A stretch of DNA of 64,000 nt from NCBI RefSeq assembly GCF_900698935.1, contig NZ_LR217715.1:186001-250000 (forward strand), read 5' to 3'. The notes under the pieces are model-generated. The model searched no databases and was not told where the DNA came from. It saw nothing but the letters and a program-made list of their open reading frames with translations. The position numbers were made by a program, and so were the translations under genes. Of this stretch, positions 29,267 through 39,282 are shown piece after piece; position 1 is the stretch's first letter, and every line of letters begins with the position of its first letter. This stretch comes from Erwinia_E haradaeae_D (lineage in GTDB: Bacteria > Pseudomonadota > Gammaproteobacteria > Enterobacterales > Enterobacteriaceae).

Positions 29267-29863
29267 TTATTTAAGCAGGTAGCAAGGATCTTCTAATGCT
29301 GCAAAATAATGCTTACGACATACTGATACATATTTTTCATTACCACCGATTTCTATTTGTTTTCCAGATAAAATAGGCTTTCCAATCGCATTAATACGTA
29401 GCACCATACCAGCTTTTTTGCCACAATAGCAGATTGTTTTTAATTCAATCAGCTTATCTGACCAAGCTAATAAGTATAGACTGCCAGAAAATAACTCACC
29501 ACGAAAATCTGTACGCAAACCATAGCAGAGTACTGGAATATCTAATTTATCCACGACTGTAGATAATTCTTTCACTTGTTTTCGTGTTAAAAATTGACTT
29601 TCATCAATGAAGACACAATGTACCGGATTACAATCATGTTCAGCGTAAATCTCCTTGAAGAGTAATGTGTTTAAGTGATATAATTTAGCGGTCGAAGAGA
29701 GCCCGATACGCGAACTAATCTTAGCTATTCCACAACGATTATCTATTTTAGCAGTATAGACTAAGGTTCTCATGCCTTTTTCATGATAATTATAAGATGA
29801 TTGTAATAATGCTGTTGATTTTCCAGCGTTCATTGCTGAGTAATAGAAATACAGCTGAGCCAT
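29267..29863 (-). CDS. tdk: Thymidine kinase
   Basis: Tdk phosphorylates thymidine to dTMP in the salvage route. The 198 residues lack only a few C-terminal residues compared with E. coli (205). Seen: the P-loop SAMNAGKS at 9-16, the catalytic region FIDESQFLT near 85-93, CYGLRTDF, and two zinc pairs in CYCGKK and CRKHY. ATG 29863 gives MAQLYFYYSAMN, identical to E. coli. It is divergent from hns as in E. coli, though the interval is about 2.1 kb here. Its retention suggests thymidine import from the host, which is inference. Confidence 0.96.
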   Translation of the reverse strand: MAQLYFYYSAMNAGKSTALLQSSYNYHEKGMRTLVYTAKIDNRCGIAKISSRIGLSSTAKLYHLNTLLFKEIYAEHDCNPVHCVFIDESQFLTRKQVKELSTVVDKLDIPVLCYGLRTDFRGELFSGSLYLLAWSDKLIELKTICYCGKKAGMVLRINAIGKPILSGKQIEIGGNEKYVSVCRKHYFAALEDPCYLLK

Positions 29864-30537
29864 CCACTGTTACTCCTTAAGGTAAACATGAGGCGCGTCA
29901 AACATAAAATTGCTAATATTGTATGTGGGAAGAGAATATATATAGAGGAAAAGTTTGTATTTTGTATAGTGATGATGATTTGGTTGTAATAACATCGCTT
30001 CTACATCTCGTGTATTAAAGAAGATCCTAGTGTTCACATATGTGATATTTTGCATAAAATAATCAGAATTATCATTTTTTTACTAGATGGATTTATGGTT
30101 GTAGCGTGCTATTCAGTCAACATCTAATCATTAATAGCTGATATAAGCGTGTAGCAATAAAAATATTTGTAATAGTATGTAAAAATACTACACTGTTCTT
30201 TGTGTTTTATTTTCTATCGTTATCACATTTTTATCTTGGCTTAGTTTGAATAATATACTGCAATGGTACTTGGATAATAAAGAACAACACAATAGCTCTT
30301 AGCAAGATGTTTGCAGATAACTACGATCATTATTTATTCAAAACACGTACATGTTCCTACATACTTGCCTATCATAGATAGTGGCTGTGATAGCATCACG
30401 TCTCAATACAATCCTGTAATATCTTACATATCAAGAGGATTTAATAGGAGTATGCAAGATTTTTGCAAATTTCTCTAAAATTAATACATATTATTGACAT
30501 ACTGTACTGCAGAAACGATAAAAGATTGTATTGATAT

Positions 30538-30624
30538 ATATGATGCGTGCTTATTAGATGTATAAAGATAGCTTGTATCTGTATCCACTATTATGTATAT
30601 GTATACATAATAGACGCATCATAT
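30538..30624. repeat. Nested inverted repeats in the tdk-hns spacer
   Basis: Outer arms ATATGATGCGT (30538-30548) and ACGCATCATAT (30614-30624) are exact complements. Just inside the right arm is a near-continuous palindrome with 12-bp arms, CTATTATGTATA (30588-30599) and TATACATAATAG (30602-30613), separated by two bases. No function is evident; cruciform or protein-binding roles are possible. Confidence 0.7.
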
Positions 30625-31222
30625 GTGATATGTTGAATGCTATTGATTTTTATATATGTTATGTGGTAAAGATTCATTAATGATATTTAATGTACATATG
30701 GCTATATTTGATAGATTATCTAAAGTCTGATTTATATCAGAGATGCTCATAAGATAGTTATAGCACTCAGGCCTGGACTTAAACATTGTTTATTTAGCAA
30801 TCAACACGATCAAAACTACAGTAGATTTTAGTCTAGATGGTGTTATATATGTATAAGTTTAGTGTATGTTTTGTATATTATTGGCAATAAAATACTGATG
30901 ATGTAGACGAAATCTCTTCTATAATACATTAATAATACATTAATATTAAGATGATTTAATATGTACGATAATGCGATTAATAATATAGTATAACGTTTAG
31001 CACCATCTAAAAGAGAGAAGTGATCTGTTATAATCAAAAATTTTCATTGTAGTGAATTTTTTTGAGCATACAGAGGGAAATATATTGTTTTGTTTGTTAT
31101 AATATTATACGGGATATCATAGATATAATCGATAGCATGGATGGATAGAGTATGAATTTTATGTAAATTTATATTTCATATGCAATAATGTTTCATTTAC
31201 TAGAAGCGAGGGAATTCTTAAT

Positions 31223-31252
31223 AGTACGTACATAAACAGTACGTACATAAAC
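31223..31252. repeat. 15-bp tandem duplication
   Basis: AGTACGTACATAAAC is repeated exactly at 31223-31237 and 31238-31252 in non-coding DNA. Confidence 0.9.
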
Positions 31253-31849
31253 AATGGTACATATATCAATGACAAGAGTGTTTACGTTAGTATTGACTTA
31301 TATTATAAGATATACCAGGGTGCGTTAGAAACATTAACAAATATATCTGTGATCACAATGATATTTTTGATAAAAAGATATTACTAATATGCAGTGAATA
31401 GATACAGGTGGAGTGGTAAAACAGAGCTCTGTATTTTTTTAATCTATCTTCTAGCGACTAATAAAAAAGTTTAACTTTTATCATAGATCATTAATTAAGT
31501 GTATATTTATTTAATATCAATTGATATTGATGAGCCTTATGTTTGGCCGATCCATCGGTAAGACTTGTACTTATTTTTTGCAAAGAAAATTGCGATAATT
31601 ATATTACATACCCTTCCTCATAATGAGTGGCAGGATAGATATAAATAATTTATGTATTATAGATACTTCTTAATACTACTTTATAAAAAGCATTTTGCCC
31701 CGTCTTGATACAGACCATAAGAATTTCTAAAAAAATTTTTTATACTGCAGTCATTATAGATCTGTGGTATTTATAGGCTTATTGTTATTTGTAATGCTTT
31801 GTTTATTTTGATTAGATGCTTAATCATCATAAATTAACTATTGCAGTTC

Positions 31850-31877
31850 TTGACTACCATCATTATTCTTGTAAAGA
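31850..31877 (+). promoter_or_regulatory. Possible hns promoter
   Basis: TTGACT (31850-31855) is followed 16 bases later by TAAAGA (31872-31877), about 47 bases before the hns ATG. The -35 is good and the -10 poor. It is the best-looking pair in the region, but in AT-rich DNA such pairs arise by chance. Confidence 0.3.
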
Positions 31878-31924
31878 TGTAAAGAATTAGCCCGATTAAT
31901 ATAAATAATTTAGAGAATTCAATT

Positions 31925-32332
31925 ATGAGTACGGTCCTTAAAATTCTGAATAATATTCGTACGTTGCGTGCGCAGGCCAGAGAATGTACCTTAGAAACCC
32001 TAGAAGATATGCTAATTAAACTGGAAACTGTGGTGCGTGAACGTCGTGCAGAAGACAGTCAGGCACAGGTAGAAATAGCAGAACGTTCCCGTAAATTGCA
32101 GCAGTACAGAGATATGCTCATGACGGATGGAATCAATCCTAATGAATTGTTGTTAACTGCAGTAAAAAATAAATTTAGCGTGCATGCTAAACGTGCATCT
32201 CGTCCTGCAAAATACTGCTATATTAACGAAAATGGAGAAAATAAAACATGGACTGGCCAAGGACGGACGCCAGGGATTATTAGGACCGCCTTAGAGTCTA
32301 AAGAGAAGACGTTAGAAGATTTTCTGCTATAA
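31925..32332 (+). CDS. hns: Nucleoid-associated protein H-NS
   Basis: H-NS coats and bridges AT-rich DNA and silences genes. The 135 residues nearly equal E. coli's 137. The N-terminal oligomerisation helices (ALKILNNIRTLRAQAR in E. coli, VLKILNNIRTLRAQAR here) are almost unchanged. The linker is RASRPAKYCYI, and the DNA-binding loop TWTGQGRTP near 108-116 is intact. A two-codon deletion sits near residue 80. Retention is notable, because IHF-alpha and RpoS are relics in the same window and the whole genome is AT-rich. It is divergent from tdk as in E. coli. Confidence 0.97.
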   Translation: MSTVLKILNNIRTLRAQARECTLETLEDMLIKLETVVRERRAEDSQAQVEIAERSRKLQQYRDMLMTDGINPNELLLTAVKNKFSVHAKRASRPAKYCYINENGENKTWTGQGRTPGIIRTALESKEKTLEDFLL

Positions 32333-32344
32333 GCGCTCTTTATG

Positions 32345-32376
32345 AGGTACGTATTTATATCATACCTGATGTTTTT
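32345..32376 (+). terminator. Weak hairpin with T-run after hns
   Basis: AGGTA (32345-32349) pairs with TACCT (32363-32367), followed closely by TTTTT ending at 32376, 13 bases after the hns stop. The stem is only five pairs, so this is a tentative intrinsic terminator. Confidence 0.4.
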
Positions 32377-33973
32377 CTAAAACATGAACATATTACTCAT
32401 TACTTTACGACTCATTTTTATAGATTCAGTATTTTTAATGTTATAAACTTTATTTTTTCATTATATCTATAATGCAATTAATAGCAAAATTAAATGTTGA
32501 ATGACAGTATATATTATATATAGATGATTATATATAGATGTGATATATTATGGTTGAGACCTCATTACTGCATTAATGCCTATCATATTAGTTGTGAAGT
32601 AACAGATTAACAGAGAGAAATAATGGTTGAGAATAGTTTAAGAAATGTAATATATTATAGATATAATGATAGTATTCAATCATAAATCAAAATTATAATC
32701 GCTAATATGCAGTTAATCTTAATATTTGCTAACATTATTTTTGTATAAAATGAGAGTAGTATTAAAATTGAAATTTTTTCTTAATTTTTTCTTATAGACA
32801 ACAGAGGAATATTGCTTTCCACTTGATAATATAATCTTGATCTTTAAATTTTTTACGTAACTATTATGGGTACAATATAGATTGTGTGCATAAATCTTTT
32901 TTTAAAAACTTCTTTCTAATTTTATAGAGTTGTCTAGTGTTATAAATTCTCATTACTATATTAGTAGTAATATGTTTTTTGGCTCTATTAGAGTTAGAGA
33001 TAGATGATTGTTATAGACACTATTTAGCACGGTGTTACTACCTTACAATACTACTATTTGGTCTCACTTACAGTTCACAGGAGCTAATATATCGCTCCTG
33101 TTCATTATAAAGAATTTTTTAACGTTTCCCTTCTACTATTTCGCACACATAATTTTATTTCATCATGCAGTTTACCTCAAACATTGCACTATAATACATA
33201 TATAAAAATAAAATTGATGTACATATGTAAATATACGTATGTACTATGTTTTTTAAGATTTTAATATTTATTAAATTTTATAATGTTACATTATTTTATA
33301 ATGTTACATTAAATGAGTTTTAGAAATTTTTATCTATCTCAGTTAACTGTATGTAACTTTTCTATAGACAAGTATATTTTGTTTCAGTATATATTTAGCA
33401 GTCTTACAGTAAGAGCTATAGATATCTATCATACTAAATTATATATCCACCTGAAATAGACACAAAAATATAAGATTCGTGCAAAATTTATATGTTAGAA
33501 CAGCATTTATATTTAGACATATGGTAGTTAAATTTCTATACAAAAATTATCAAATGATTTTTAAAAATGCCTACTATTTTGCTAATAGAGGTAGCATAGA
33601 TGAATTAATATTTGTTGAAATGGATGTAAGAAGTCTATAAAGAGTGCAGTGAGGCATACAAAAGTTTAACAGACACTTACTTTGGTCATATGAAAGTTAC
33701 CTGTCTGTTGTCTGCTCAGAAATGGAATAATGGAGATAGCTACCATGTGTAGATAAAAAAATAAAAAGCATACTGTCCCATACAGTCACAGACATTATCT
33801 CAGATATCAGTTATATTATTAATTTTATTTAATAGCAGGGATCTATTAATTTCTCGTGGTTTACAGGTAGATAACGTTGTGAGATTGGTCAATATAATTA
33901 TGCGCTAGCGTGCAAAGCATGGTTTACCGTATTTTATAATAAAGTACTGAGTACTTCGTACCCCTTCTGGAGC
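32377..33973. other. 1.6-kb spacer between hns and the rne leader
   Basis: In E. coli galU lies beyond hns and rluC lies divergent to rne. I could not read either with confidence; a few residues resembling RluC near 33430 were not enough. It contains an 18-bp tandem duplication at 33276-33311. Confidence 0.4.
33276..33311. repeat. 18-bp tandem duplication
   Basis: TTTTATAATGTTACATTA is present twice without mismatch, at 33276-33293 and 33294-33311, in non-coding DNA. Confidence 0.9.
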
Positions 33974-34051
33974 GATAACTATGAGATTAACAGCTTTGTT
34001 GCTACAAAGCAGGTTATCAGTTACTGACTGCCAATACGACTCTGTTCGTAT
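33974..34051 (+). promoter_or_regulatory. Structured 5' leader of rne (two hairpins)
   Basis: GATAAC (33974-33979) pairs with GTTATC (34013-34018) and encloses a perfect 7-bp hairpin, GCTTTGT (33993-33999) with ACAAAGC (34004-34010). A second hairpin, ATACGA (34034-34039) with TCGTAT (34046-34051), follows 33 bases before the start codon. In E. coli the rne leader folds into hairpins through which RNase E trims its own mRNA. Position and structure suggest the feedback element is kept in an otherwise decayed spacer. Confidence 0.55.
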
Positions 34052-34084
34052 CTGTATCAATCATGCAATAATAATGAGTAAGTT

Positions 34085-37078
34085 ATGATGAAAAGAATGC
34101 TAATAAACGCCACTCAGCAAGAAGAGTGGCGTGTGGCACTTGTCGATGGACAGTGTTTATATGATCTGGATATTGAAACTCCTGGGTATGAGCAGAAGAA
34201 AGCTAATATTTATAAGGGGAGAATCACTCGTATTGAACCTAGCCTAGAGGCGGCTTTTGTTGATTATGGAGCAGAAAAACATGGTTTTCTGTCTTTAAAA
34301 GAAATTTCTTGTGAATATTTTTTAGAAAATGAAAAAGTTCACGGTCGTCCTAATATTAAAGATGTCCTCCGTGAGGGACAGGAGGTTATTGTTCAAATTG
34401 ACAAAGAAGAACGTGGCAATAAAGGGGCTGCTTTGACCACTTTTATTAGTTTAGCTGGCACTTATTTAGTATTGATGCCAAATAATCCTCGTGCTGGTGG
34501 GATATCTCGTAGGATTGAAGGTGATGATCGCGTAGAATTGAAAGTTGCTCTTTCTTTGCTCGAGTTACCAGACGGAATGGGTTTAATTGTACGTACTGCT
34601 GGAGTGGGTAAATCAATCGAAGCGTTGCAGTGGGATTTGGGGTTTCGTATTCAACATTGGGAAGAAATCAAGAGGATCGCTAATAGTCGACCAGCACCCT
34701 TTCTGATACATCAAGAAAGCAATGTGATTGTACGTGCTTTTCGTGATTATTTACGCCAAGATATCGGTGAAATTTTAATAGACAATCCTCATGTGTTAGA
34801 ATTAGCCCGTAAGCATATTACGGCACTTGGTCGCCCTGATTTTACTAGTAAGATTAAACTATATACAGGGGAAATTCCATTATTTAGCCATTATCAGATT
34901 GAATCACAGATTGAATCAGCATTCCAGCGAGAGGTACGGCTTCCGTCTGGTGGATCCATTGTGATCGATACTACTGAAGCGCTCACTGCAATTGATATTA
35001 ACTCTTCTCGTGCTACGCGAGGGGGGGATATTGAAGAAACTGCACTGAATACTAATCTTGAAGCAGCAAATGAAATTGCTCGTCAGTTACGGTTACGTGA
35101 TTTAGGTGGTTTGATTGTTATCGATTTTATTGATATGAGCCCACTTCGGCATCAAAGAGCAGTCGAACATCGTCTGCGTGATGAGGTTCGTCAGGATCGT
35201 GCTCGTATTCAGATCAGTCATATTTCACGTTTTGGTTTATTAGAGATGTCACGTCAGCGCTTGAGTTCATCATTGGGTGAGTCTAGTCATCATGTTTGTC
35301 CTCGTTGTAGTGGTACTGGCACTATCCGTGATAATGAATCATTATCACTTTCTATTTTACGTTTAATCGAAGAAGAAGTTTTAAAAGAAAATACTAAAGA
35401 AGTGCATGCTATTGTGCCAGTACAGGTAGCTTCATATTTACTAAATGAAAAACGTGAGGCCGTTAGTGCAATCGAAAAGCGTCCTGGTGGCGTACGTGCT
35501 GTTATTGTTCCAAATGATAGTATGCAGACTCCACACTATGCAGTATTACGTGTACGTAGTGGAGAAGAAACACAAACTCTTAGTTATGATCTTTCAAAAT
35601 TGCATGAAGCAGAGATGGGGCTACTTTTTGATAATCAGCAGCTTGAGCGCAAACGCCCGGAGAAACCGGCTTTGAATGCTGCTATAACTCCAGAATGTTT
35701 AAAGAATAAGCAAAAATCTTTAAATGAAAAAAAGAAATCAACAGTGTCGTTAATAGCGTCTAGTAGCACTGAGGTTGGACAACCTAGTGTGTTTGTTCGT
35801 TTCGTTAGAAGGTGCAAGAGACTGTTTTCTGCATCAGCAAGCCCTACTATGTGTGAGTCACAAAATTCTATTCTAAATACGACGATAGTAAAGGAACCAC
35901 TGCCTTGTGCAGGACCTCGGAATGATCCGCATCAGCCTCATAACGACGGTAACCATGTTAGTGAAAAAACTCAACATGATGTGCCGCCAGGCGAGCGTCG
36001 TGATTACAGTATAGAGCATTATGCAAGTGATACACAAGATGGTCGTATCCACAATCCAACTCAGTGTCAGACTCAGAATATTGCTAATTGTAACCAGGGT
36101 GTAGGTTTAGCGGAGACGGTACCAAACGAAACTATATACGCACGTGCAGATCGTCAGGGCCCTTATGCTGATTGCCATCAGACAGAAAAATCATGTTTGA
36201 TGCAGGGCGAGCAACACATTCAGCCAAACATAGCGGTGATTCATAAGGTTGAAAAACAAACTAAATCTCTAGAGGCGACACAAAATCGCCTTTCTGCTCT
36301 TTCGCTTAAAAACCACACAACAGAAACTCTCTGTCCTGAGTCTAAATACAAAATGGATAATGTTATTCAATCCAATACTATTAATATTCAGGAATTATCT
36401 CCTGTTTTTGGCCAACCTGTTGAAGGAAGTACTAAAAAGTCATGGGAGATGTGTCAGACTCATAATCATGGAGGACATGCCGGTACACGTCGCTCCCGTC
36501 GTTCCCCGCGTCATTTGCGTGTGAGTAACCATCGGCGCCGTCGTTGCCATCATGAGAGCTATCCACAATATTCCCCTATGCCTCTAGTACATTCTTCTGC
36601 CTCACTTGAGCTCGCATTCGGTAAGGTGTGGATTACTTATCCGGTGGAAAAGAGCACTAATAACACGCTAACTTCTCATAGAGAAAATACTAATGCGACC
36701 GTCTTAGGACATAGTGCTTCTAACAAGGAGCTCATAGATGCATTTGATCCTGTCAAAAATATTACTCCTAACATATCTCAGCAACGTCAAGAAACTCCAT
36801 GTTTAGAAAATGAGGGAACTATAGTTCCTCATCATATCATGGCACAGTCTATGACACGTCTACATCATGTTAAAAAGAAAGATGCCCATGCATTTATCAA
36901 TCCAGTCAGTATAACTTCGGTGAGAAAACAAAAAATAGCCCCTATGTTAGCTTTGCCGCAAAAAACCATGGGAGTTATTCGAGAAGACAAACGTCTACTT
37001 GAGCTTGGTCGTTATAGGGATCATGCGTCTTCTCCAATTACCCAAGTCGCACCTTGCACCGATCCAAAGAGTGAATAA
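34085..37078 (+). CDS. rne: Ribonuclease E
   Basis: RNase E starts mRNA decay and processes rRNA and tRNA at the inner membrane. The catalytic half is almost unchanged: S1 domain (about 39-119), the magnesium-binding aspartates in TAIDINS and VIDFIDM, and the zinc link HVCPRCSG. The C-terminal scaffold is degenerate overall (997 residues against 1061) but keeps islands: an amphipathic membrane helix near 561-582 (QPSVFVRFVRRCKRLF), the arginine-rich RNA-binding block near 802-825 (RRSRRSPRHLRVS) and the enolase site near 846 (GKVWITYP). The PNPase-binding tail is not recognisable. ATG 34085 or the next ATG, which matches E. coli MKRML, could be the start. Confidence 0.96.
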   Translation: MMKRMLINATQQEEWRVALVDGQCLYDLDIETPGYEQKKANIYKGRITRIEPSLEAAFVDYGAEKHGFLSLKEISCEYFLENEKVHGRPNIKDVLREGQEVIVQIDKEERGNKGAALTTFISLAGTYLVLMPNNPRAGGISRRIEGDDRVELKVALSLLELPDGMGLIVRTAGVGKSIEALQWDLGFRIQHWEEIKRIANSRPAPFLIHQESNVIVRAFRDYLRQDIGEILIDNPHVLELARKHITALGRPDFTSKIKLYTGEIPLFSHYQIESQIESAFQREVRLPSGGSIVIDTTEALTAIDINSSRATRGGDIEETALNTNLEAANEIARQLRLRDLGGLIVIDFIDMSPLRHQRAVEHRLRDEVRQDRARIQISHISRFGLLEMSRQRLSSSLGESSHHVCPRCSGTGTIRDNESLSLSILRLIEEEVLKENTKEVHAIVPVQVASYLLNEKREAVSAIEKRPGGVRAVIVPNDSMQTPHYAVLRVRSGEETQTLSYDLSKLHEAEMGLLFDNQQLERKRPEKPALNAAITPECLKNKQKSLNEKKKSTVSLIASSSTEVGQPSVFVRFVRRCKRLFSASASPTMCESQNSILNTTIVKEPLPCAGPRNDPHQPHNDGNHVSEKTQHDVPPGERRDYSIEHYASDTQDGRIHNPTQCQTQNIANCNQGVGLAETVPNETIYARADRQGPYADCHQTEKSCLMQGEQHIQPNIAVIHKVEKQTKSLEATQNRLSALSLKNHTTETLCPESKYKMDNVIQSNTINIQELSPVFGQPVEGSTKKSWEMCQTHNHGGHAGTRRSRRSPRHLRVSNHRRRRCHHESYPQYSPMPLVHSSASLELAFGKVWITYPVEKSTNNTLTSHRENTNATVLGHSASNKELIDAFDPVKNITPNISQQRQETPCLENEGTIVPHHIMAQSMTRLHHVKKKDAHAFINPVSITSVRKQKIAPMLALPQKTMGVIREDKRLLELGRYRDHASSPITQVAPCTDPKSE

Positions 37079-38702
37079 AATCACCATTTTTGCATGCTGT
37101 ATTGATTGTCGCTAAAAGTTAGATAATTGGATAAAAATATTAAAATTTGTTTAGAGATCGTGATTTGGATTATTTCATGTTTTTAATTGTTAAAATGCTT
37201 ATGCAGTCTTTCTATAGTGTTTAGAGAGCGATATTTCTACTTATTGTAGCATTTATTTCTTAATGTGATAGGTGTCATCCATGGACAGTTTGGTAGGGAG
37301 GCTGTGGTTGAGTTTATAGTCTTTTATTATTTGCGTTCGCGCTAGGCATAATCAGTTCTTATGTAAAACGTAGGAAGGCATAGTTTGTAGTTTTCTATTA
37401 GGGTATATAGGTATCAATAAGTTTTTTAACAATATATCAAAATTTGATATCACGTAATATTTACGTAGAGAAGCACGTGTAGACACTAGGTGTGGATATG
37501 GATAATCTAAATAGAGATGTTTTTGCGTTCCTCTAGGCTATCATTGCGTAAATATTTTCAAGATTTAAAAGAATGCTTATAGCTTTGTGTATCTGTAACG
37601 AAGATAATCTTTTTGGGTCTGTAAGATAACATGTACTTAATGTATGTTGATATGCGCCCTGCCTCGTATCATGCATGATCATTATATCTTGCATGTTGAA
37701 CAGTTATGATGAGTGCGTCATGGGTAGAGAGATGATATAGAAGACTTATAGGATAAATATTAAGATTTAAGTAAATTGCAGTCAATCTTGTAAAATTTTA
37801 CACTAACAGATCATGATTTGAGCATAATGTTTATTATTGGTAATAAAAGATTTATTAATACCATAGTACAAAAGAATATTAGCACTAGCGGTGTATTAAA
37901 TGCTTGGAGCATAGAAACAAGGAGACACACAGTGTTGTTATAGTAGATGTCAATATGCGCATATAGGATAGCGCGACGTTTCTAAAGTGGTTCTGCAGAG
38001 CGCATATTGTGTTTAAATGGTGTTATTTTTTATCATATAATTACAACAGTATTTTGTACTCGATGAAGTGTTTTACATAATTATATAGGTATGTTGTTGT
38101 CACATGTTTCAATATTCACTAATGCACAAAAAATCTATATATGATACGAACAGTATAGCGCATAATAGCTTATGCGATACTATCGTAATCATGAGCACCC
38201 ATGTCGTTACGAAAATTATAAATTGATGCTAGCATTAATGGAGATTTGTCATGGTTTGGTATAAGCTCTTAGAGACAGATAGATAGCAGGAATCTTAAAA
38301 ATGTTAAAGAGATATTTTCTTGTTTAGTATACGCAGAGTTAAGATTGTAAATACTGTTTAGAATATGTAACACATGATATTTAATGGTAAATAAATATTG
38401 ATATTTACTCATACTAGAGGTCGTCATCAGTTAATATGGTGAGTGTGTATGTTTGATATCTTGCCAATTAGTATTTTTATAGTACCAACCTGCAATGTTC
38501 CACGTAATGTACATTGTATTTATAGTGATGCGAATCAATATCTATAAAGTAAAAATCAAGTAAAGTTTGAATGGAATACATAAAGTATAATCATACAGTA
38601 TAGAAAGTAGAGTAATAACGATACTTTTTCATTATAAAAATACAATTTATTCTTGTTTTGATATAAAAAGAAAATGTTTATCATATTTTATGTTTTTTTT
38701 AA
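37079..38702. other. 1.6-kb spacer after rne
   Basis: I recognised no gene remnant and no clear rne terminator. The DNA is AT-rich with stops in all frames. The msrB relic begins beyond its right end. Confidence 0.45.
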
Positions 38703-38886
38703 AAATCTTACCTAAATATGAAATAGAGAAGTGGTGAATCGTGATACAGACAAAAATGGATATTTATTATCAGTATTTAACTGAGAAGTAACACTTAATA
38801 CATCTCACACCTACTGATACTACGATATCAAATTGCTATAATACTAGCGTGTTATGAATTGAATGAGGTATTAATACGTACTATAG
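38703..38886 (-). pseudogene. msrB: msrB relic (methionine-R-sulfoxide reductase)
   Basis: MsrB repairs oxidised methionine. Divergent from gapA, as in E. coli, the minus strand reads Y-V-L-I-P-H for Y-V-T-Q-N-H, then G-V-R-C-I-K-C for G-V-Y-H-C-L-I-C at the same spacing. F-S-V-K-Y follows for F-H-S-Q-T-K-Y, then three consecutive stops, and S-I-S-Y-L-G-K-I for S-I-R-Y-I-K-D-L. The first zinc pair survives as a ghost; the catalytic cysteine region was not found. The distance of about 400 bp from gapA suits the ancestral layout. Confidence 0.68.
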
Positions 38887-39282
38887 AAACGATATATCTG
38901 TATTCTAGAAAGATGTTTATATTGAAGATGAGATCATATATTTTCTATATACAGATAATACACAGGGTGTTGTATTTTATAAAATCTCTATCGATGACTA
39001 GTTACTACACAAAGATGTAATTTTGTATTCTTACACGTGAATTTGTATTAGATGCTTTACACACAGCTGAAAATATCCATGCATAATTCAAAGCAAATAT
39101 CAGACTGACTGCATAGATATTATAGATCTTTTAGTGCGTTGTATATTGGAAGTAATATCGAGTTTTTTGAGTATTTAAAATTTTTAAAGCACTATGATGC
39201 TAAATTTAATCATATCAAATATACATAGTAAAATTATTCAGACATTTAAATTAAATTAAAATTACACGTTGGTAGCGTATAT

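Larger units (their letters stand above)
29864..31924. other. 2.1-kb divergent spacer between tdk and hns
   Basis: E. coli has a few hundred bases here. I recognised no gene remnant. It contains an imperfect palindromic cluster (30538-30624), a 15-bp tandem duplication (31223-31252) and a possible hns promoter (31850). Short open frames are AT-driven and lack ribosome-binding sites. Confidence 0.45.

Noticed and set aside
33400..33560. Possible rluC relic divergent from rne
   Set aside because: F, G, R and L matches are scattered and no better than chance.
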